Source of the DNA: Anaerolineae bacterium
Lineage (GTDB): Bacteria; Chloroflexota; Anaerolineae; Aggregatilineales; Phototrophicaceae
NCBI GenBank assembly: GCA_020849765.1
Contig: JADLAY010000028.1
Span: 1 to 54,516, forward strand
Direction of reading: 5' to 3'
Length of the DNA: 54,516 nt
Part shown: piece after piece, positions 52,793 to 54,516 of the stretch
Layout: every line of letters begins with the position of its first letter
Numbering within the stretch: the stretch's first letter is position 1
Notes under the pieces: model-generated
Database searches by the model: none
Seen by the model: the letters and a program-made list of their open reading frames with translations, nothing else
Told to the model about the DNA's origin: nothing
Translations under genes and position numbers: made by a program

Positions 52793-53644
52793 GTGCCACT
52801 CTCGACTTTGAGGAATTGGCAGCCGACCGCCGATCATCTGCACGCGGCCGCGCGCCTGCTCGGCTTCATCCGCACGCTGGCGCTGCCGCAGCAATCTCAT
52901 TACCTGGAGCAGGCGCTGCGCGTGACCCCGCTTGGCGTGGCGACGGATACACTGCCCGGCGGCGGCGCGCTGCTGCTCGATTTCACACACGGCGCCTTCG
53001 TCTACGAGCCGGGCCGCGGCCAGGGCGAGGTCTTCCCGCTGGCCGGGCGGACGCAGGGCGCGCTGTTGATGTCGCTGCTGGAGACGCTTGACGAGCCGGA
53101 GCTGGGCGGGGCGCTGGCCAGCCAGCCGGGCGTGCACGTCATCGACCGCGCACTCGCCTACGTCCAGACGCGGCTGAGCTACAACCCACCGCCGCGCGCC
53201 GATCTGACGGGCGATCAGCCGCTCGACATCGACACCGAGACCGGGCGTGGTTACGCCGAGGCACTGTGGAGCGTCTTCGACGGCGTGGCGCGCTTCCGGG
53301 CGCGGCTGTTGGGGTCGATGACGCCGGTCGTCGTCTGGCCACATCACTTCGATCTATCGACGCTCTGGTTCCTGGACGAGCCGAGCGAGCAGAAGCCGCA
53401 CATCAACATCGGCTTCGCACCCTTCAGCGAGGGCTTCCCGCGTCCGTACCTGTATGCCTATGCTTACCCGTACCCGCAGCCGTTCAATCCGCCAGACCTG
53501 CCCGCACCCGCGCGCTGGCACACCGAGGGCTGGACGGGCGTCGTCGTCGATTATGAGGCGATCGCCGGGCAGGAAGATCCGACGGCGTTCGTTGAATCGC
53601 TGTGCGAGGGGATCTTTGGGGCGTTGGGGACGCTATTGGGGTAG
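52793..53644 (+). CDS. DUF5996 family protein
   Basis: 283 residues matching the DUF5996 layout: WQPTADHLHAAARLLGFIRT at the N-terminus, an acidic-aromatic middle (FVYEPGRGQGEVFPLAGR), VVWPHHFDLSTLWFL and the late HINIGFAPFSEGFPRPYLY and YAYPYPQPF with RWHTEGWTG. Function is unknown; conserved His/Trp residues suggest a binding pocket. The GTG start at 52793 follows AAAGGTAA. It stands alone between the nuclease and a repeat unit. Confidence 0.8.
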   Translation: MPLSTLRNWQPTADHLHAAARLLGFIRTLALPQQSHYLEQALRVTPLGVATDTLPGGGALLLDFTHGAFVYEPGRGQGEVFPLAGRTQGALLMSLLETLDEPELGGALASQPGVHVIDRALAYVQTRLSYNPPPRADLTGDQPLDIDTETGRGYAEALWSVFDGVARFRARLLGSMTPVVVWPHHFDLSTLWFLDEPSEQKPHINIGFAPFSEGFPRPYLYAYAYPYPQPFNPPDLPAPARWHTEGWTGVVVDYEAIAGQEDPTAFVESLCEGIFGALGTLLG

Positions 53645-53649
53645 GACTC

Positions 53650-53721
53650 GGTGCTCAGTGCTCGGTACTCGGTGCTCAGTGAATACGGGTTCACGGTTCA
53701 CTGTGCCAGTTCACGGTGTGG
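53650..53721. repeat. Dispersed 30-base repeat and TTCACGGT words
   Basis: Positions 53650-53679 equal 17851-17880 (30 of 30), followed by TTCACGGTTCACTGTG-like words also present after the 17.85 kb copy and, inverted, near 33.81 kb. Confidence 0.75.
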
Positions 53722-53813
53722 GATGATGGATGCCCGGAGCATTGAGGCGCTGCTCGGGTTGTCACGATGAGAGAGCCCAGAATTCTGCATCTCGTAGAAA
53801 AGGATTCGGGCAA

Positions 53814-54257
53814 TTGCATAAGCTCATAGAACTGTTCGATCAAGCACGTGATTCCGGCGTCTACTGCCTGGATGAGACTGAACTCACCGACGACGTCGAC
53901 AGTCTCTCAAGTCAGATGGGCATCTTTGTTGCCAATATGGATGGAGAGACCATAAGCAACAAACAGGAATTTCTTGATCAAATCAGCCGGGCATTGAAAT
54001 TCCCGTTCTTTGGTAACAACTGGGATGCGCTTTTGGACTGCTTGCGCGATCTATCGTGGCTTCCCCTCAATGGTCGAGTCCTGGTGTTTGACAATTTCCA
54101 AAACTTGGCAAATAACGATAGGGCTGCGTTTAATACGGCGCTTGAGATCATGCAGGAAGCAGCAGAATTTTGGCAGACACGCATGAGTAACAAGCCACTG
54201 CTGTATGTCCTTCTTCGAGGTGACAACGCCTTATTACCAAACCTACAGGTCCTGTAG
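53814..54257 (+). CDS. Barstar-like protein
   Basis: 147 residues if started at the TTG at 53814 (AAGGA upstream); an ATG at 53730 would begin within repeat-like sequence. The barstar core is clear: IFVANMDGETISNKQEFLDQ then ALKFPFFGNNWDALLDCLRD and LSWLPLNGRVLVFDNF. Barstar inhibits barnase-type ribonucleases by covering the active site. No barnase gene is seen within the window, so it is an orphan or pairs with a distant toxin. Codon use is lower in GC than the neighbours, consistent with acquisition. Confidence 0.85.
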   Translation: MHKLIELFDQARDSGVYCLDETELTDDVDSLSSQMGIFVANMDGETISNKQEFLDQISRALKFPFFGNNWDALLDCLRDLSWLPLNGRVLVFDNFQNLANNDRAAFNTALEIMQEAAEFWQTRMSNKPLLYVLLRGDNALLPNLQVL

Positions 54258-54330
54258 AAAAGTGGTGGCTAGTTGCGCATGGACGAGCGCCTGACTATGC
54301 AGCCACCACAATCGCAGAGTCGTTGTCTTC

Positions 54331-54369
54331 CGGGCGGGTTCGAGCCTGCTTCAGCAGGCTTCCCGCCCG
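54331..54369. repeat. Strong hairpin near transposase end
   Basis: Nested stem CGGGCGGG and AGCCTGC pairing with GCAGGCT and CCCGCCCG around a TTCA loop. It lies between the barstar gene and the end of a transposase and may be a terminator or part of an insertion-sequence end. Confidence 0.55.
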
Positions 54370-54409
54370 AACAGGTTAGCCAGGCGGCTTTCAAGGCTTG
54401 TCCGGTACT

Positions 54410-54516
54410 TTAGCATATCAAGGTAGCTAAGGCACCAGGCGGGCGACCGAGTTGCAGGTTGAGCCAGAGGCCGATGTTGTAAGCGGCACATTTGGCAGCA
54501 AGACGAGTGAGCTGCC
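54410..54516 (-). CDS. Transposase, C-terminal fragment (IS982-like)
   Basis: Partial gene cut by the window end. The last 34 codons on the minus strand read LTRLAAKCAAYNIGLWLNL then QLGRPPGALATLIC and stop (TAA at 54410-54412). The AAK-xAY-x(3)-LN-LGRP pattern is what I know from the end of IS982-type DDE transposases; family assignment is tentative because the catalytic part is outside the window. Confidence 0.6.
   Translation of the reverse strand, partial: QLTRLAAKCAAYNIGLWLNLQLGRPPGALATLIC

Noticed and set aside
54331..54369. GGTTCGAGCC resembling a tRNA T-arm
   Set aside because: The surrounding bases form one long nested hairpin, with no acceptor stem, D-arm or anticodon arm.

Overview
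This 54.5 kb window is GC-rich, densely coding bacterial chromosome. No rRNA, tRNA or CRISPR array was found. The gene mix suggests a member of the Chloroflexota, probably Anaerolineae-like: an Hdr/Mvh hydrogenase cluster outside a methanogen, a deazaflavin (F420)-type oxidoreductase, long Thr/Pro stalks on surface proteins, TadE-like pseudopilins and many dispersed palindromic repeats. The assignment is an inference from content; no marker gene is present.

Layout. (1) 0.1-9 kb: a flavodoxin-like gene faces a tightly overlapping operon hdrC-hdrB-hdrA-mvhD-mvhG-mvhA, followed by a hydrogenase maturation protease and a stand-alone cyclic-nucleotide-binding domain protein. The operon predicts a [NiFe] hydrogenase coupled to a heterodisulfide-reductase-like flavoprotein. 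(2) 9-12 kb: a minus-strand run of hydrolase, RidA-like and DUF998 genes, then a receiver-only protein that has lost its phospho-acceptor Asp. (3) 12.2-17.8 kb: a LacI-controlled sugar ABC operon (binding protein, two permeases, GH13 amylase-like enzyme, LacI regulator) behind a near-consensus promoter with two LacI-type palindromes at the expected start site. (4) 18-26 kb: a secreted beta-propeller protein, a small dimeric alpha/beta-barrel protein, a fused MoaD-like/MoeB/rhodanese protein with a JAMM peptidase upstream, a membrane TIR protein, a DUF433 antitoxin-like gene with a repeat-derived end, and a trans-sulfuration PLP enzyme. (5) 25.9-28.7 kb: an autoregulated-looking ArsR/SdpI/ABC exporter module. 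(6) 28.8-33.3 kb: small redox and VOC enzymes, a cysteine-rich mini-ORF between a consensus promoter and a terminator just ahead of DUF4395 and thioredoxin-like genes, and MobA. (7) 34-38 kb: a membrane protein, an SLC13-type transporter with RCK domains, a DUF4287-like protein and a methyltransferase. (8) 38.1-42.6 kb: a three-gene pseudopilin cluster whose middle member carries 27 calcium-binding thrombospondin-type-3 repeats. (9) 43-52.6 kb: a GMC oxidoreductase, a frameshifted gene, a glycogen-debranching enzyme and a 1465-residue secreted nuclease with two lamin-tail domains. (10) 52.8-54.5 kb: a DUF5996 protein, an orphan barstar and the 3' end of a transposase.

How the parts fit. The GH13/ABC operon and the debranching enzyme point to import and breakdown of alpha-glucan oligosaccharides. 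The Hdr/Mvh block supplies or disposes of low-potential electrons. Sulfur handling recurs: a sulfur carrier with its activating enzyme and a JAMM peptidase, a trans-sulfuration enzyme, a thioredoxin pair behind a Cys-rich mini-ORF, and MobA. Several surface modules (TIR receptor-like protein, Ca-binding pseudopilin, secreted nuclease) suggest active contact with the outside.

Intergenic space is filled with dispersed hairpin repeats. One 104-nt core occurs twice in inverted orientation with a single difference by my reading. I found no single feature that proves a new system. The best candidates are the Cys-rich attenuator-like leader (30.3-30.5 kb), the carrier/E1/rhodanese plus JAMM pair with its structured leader (19.7-21.9 kb), the TSP3-repeat pseudopilin (39.4-42.1 kb) and the TIR-membrane-lectin protein (21.9-23.9 kb).
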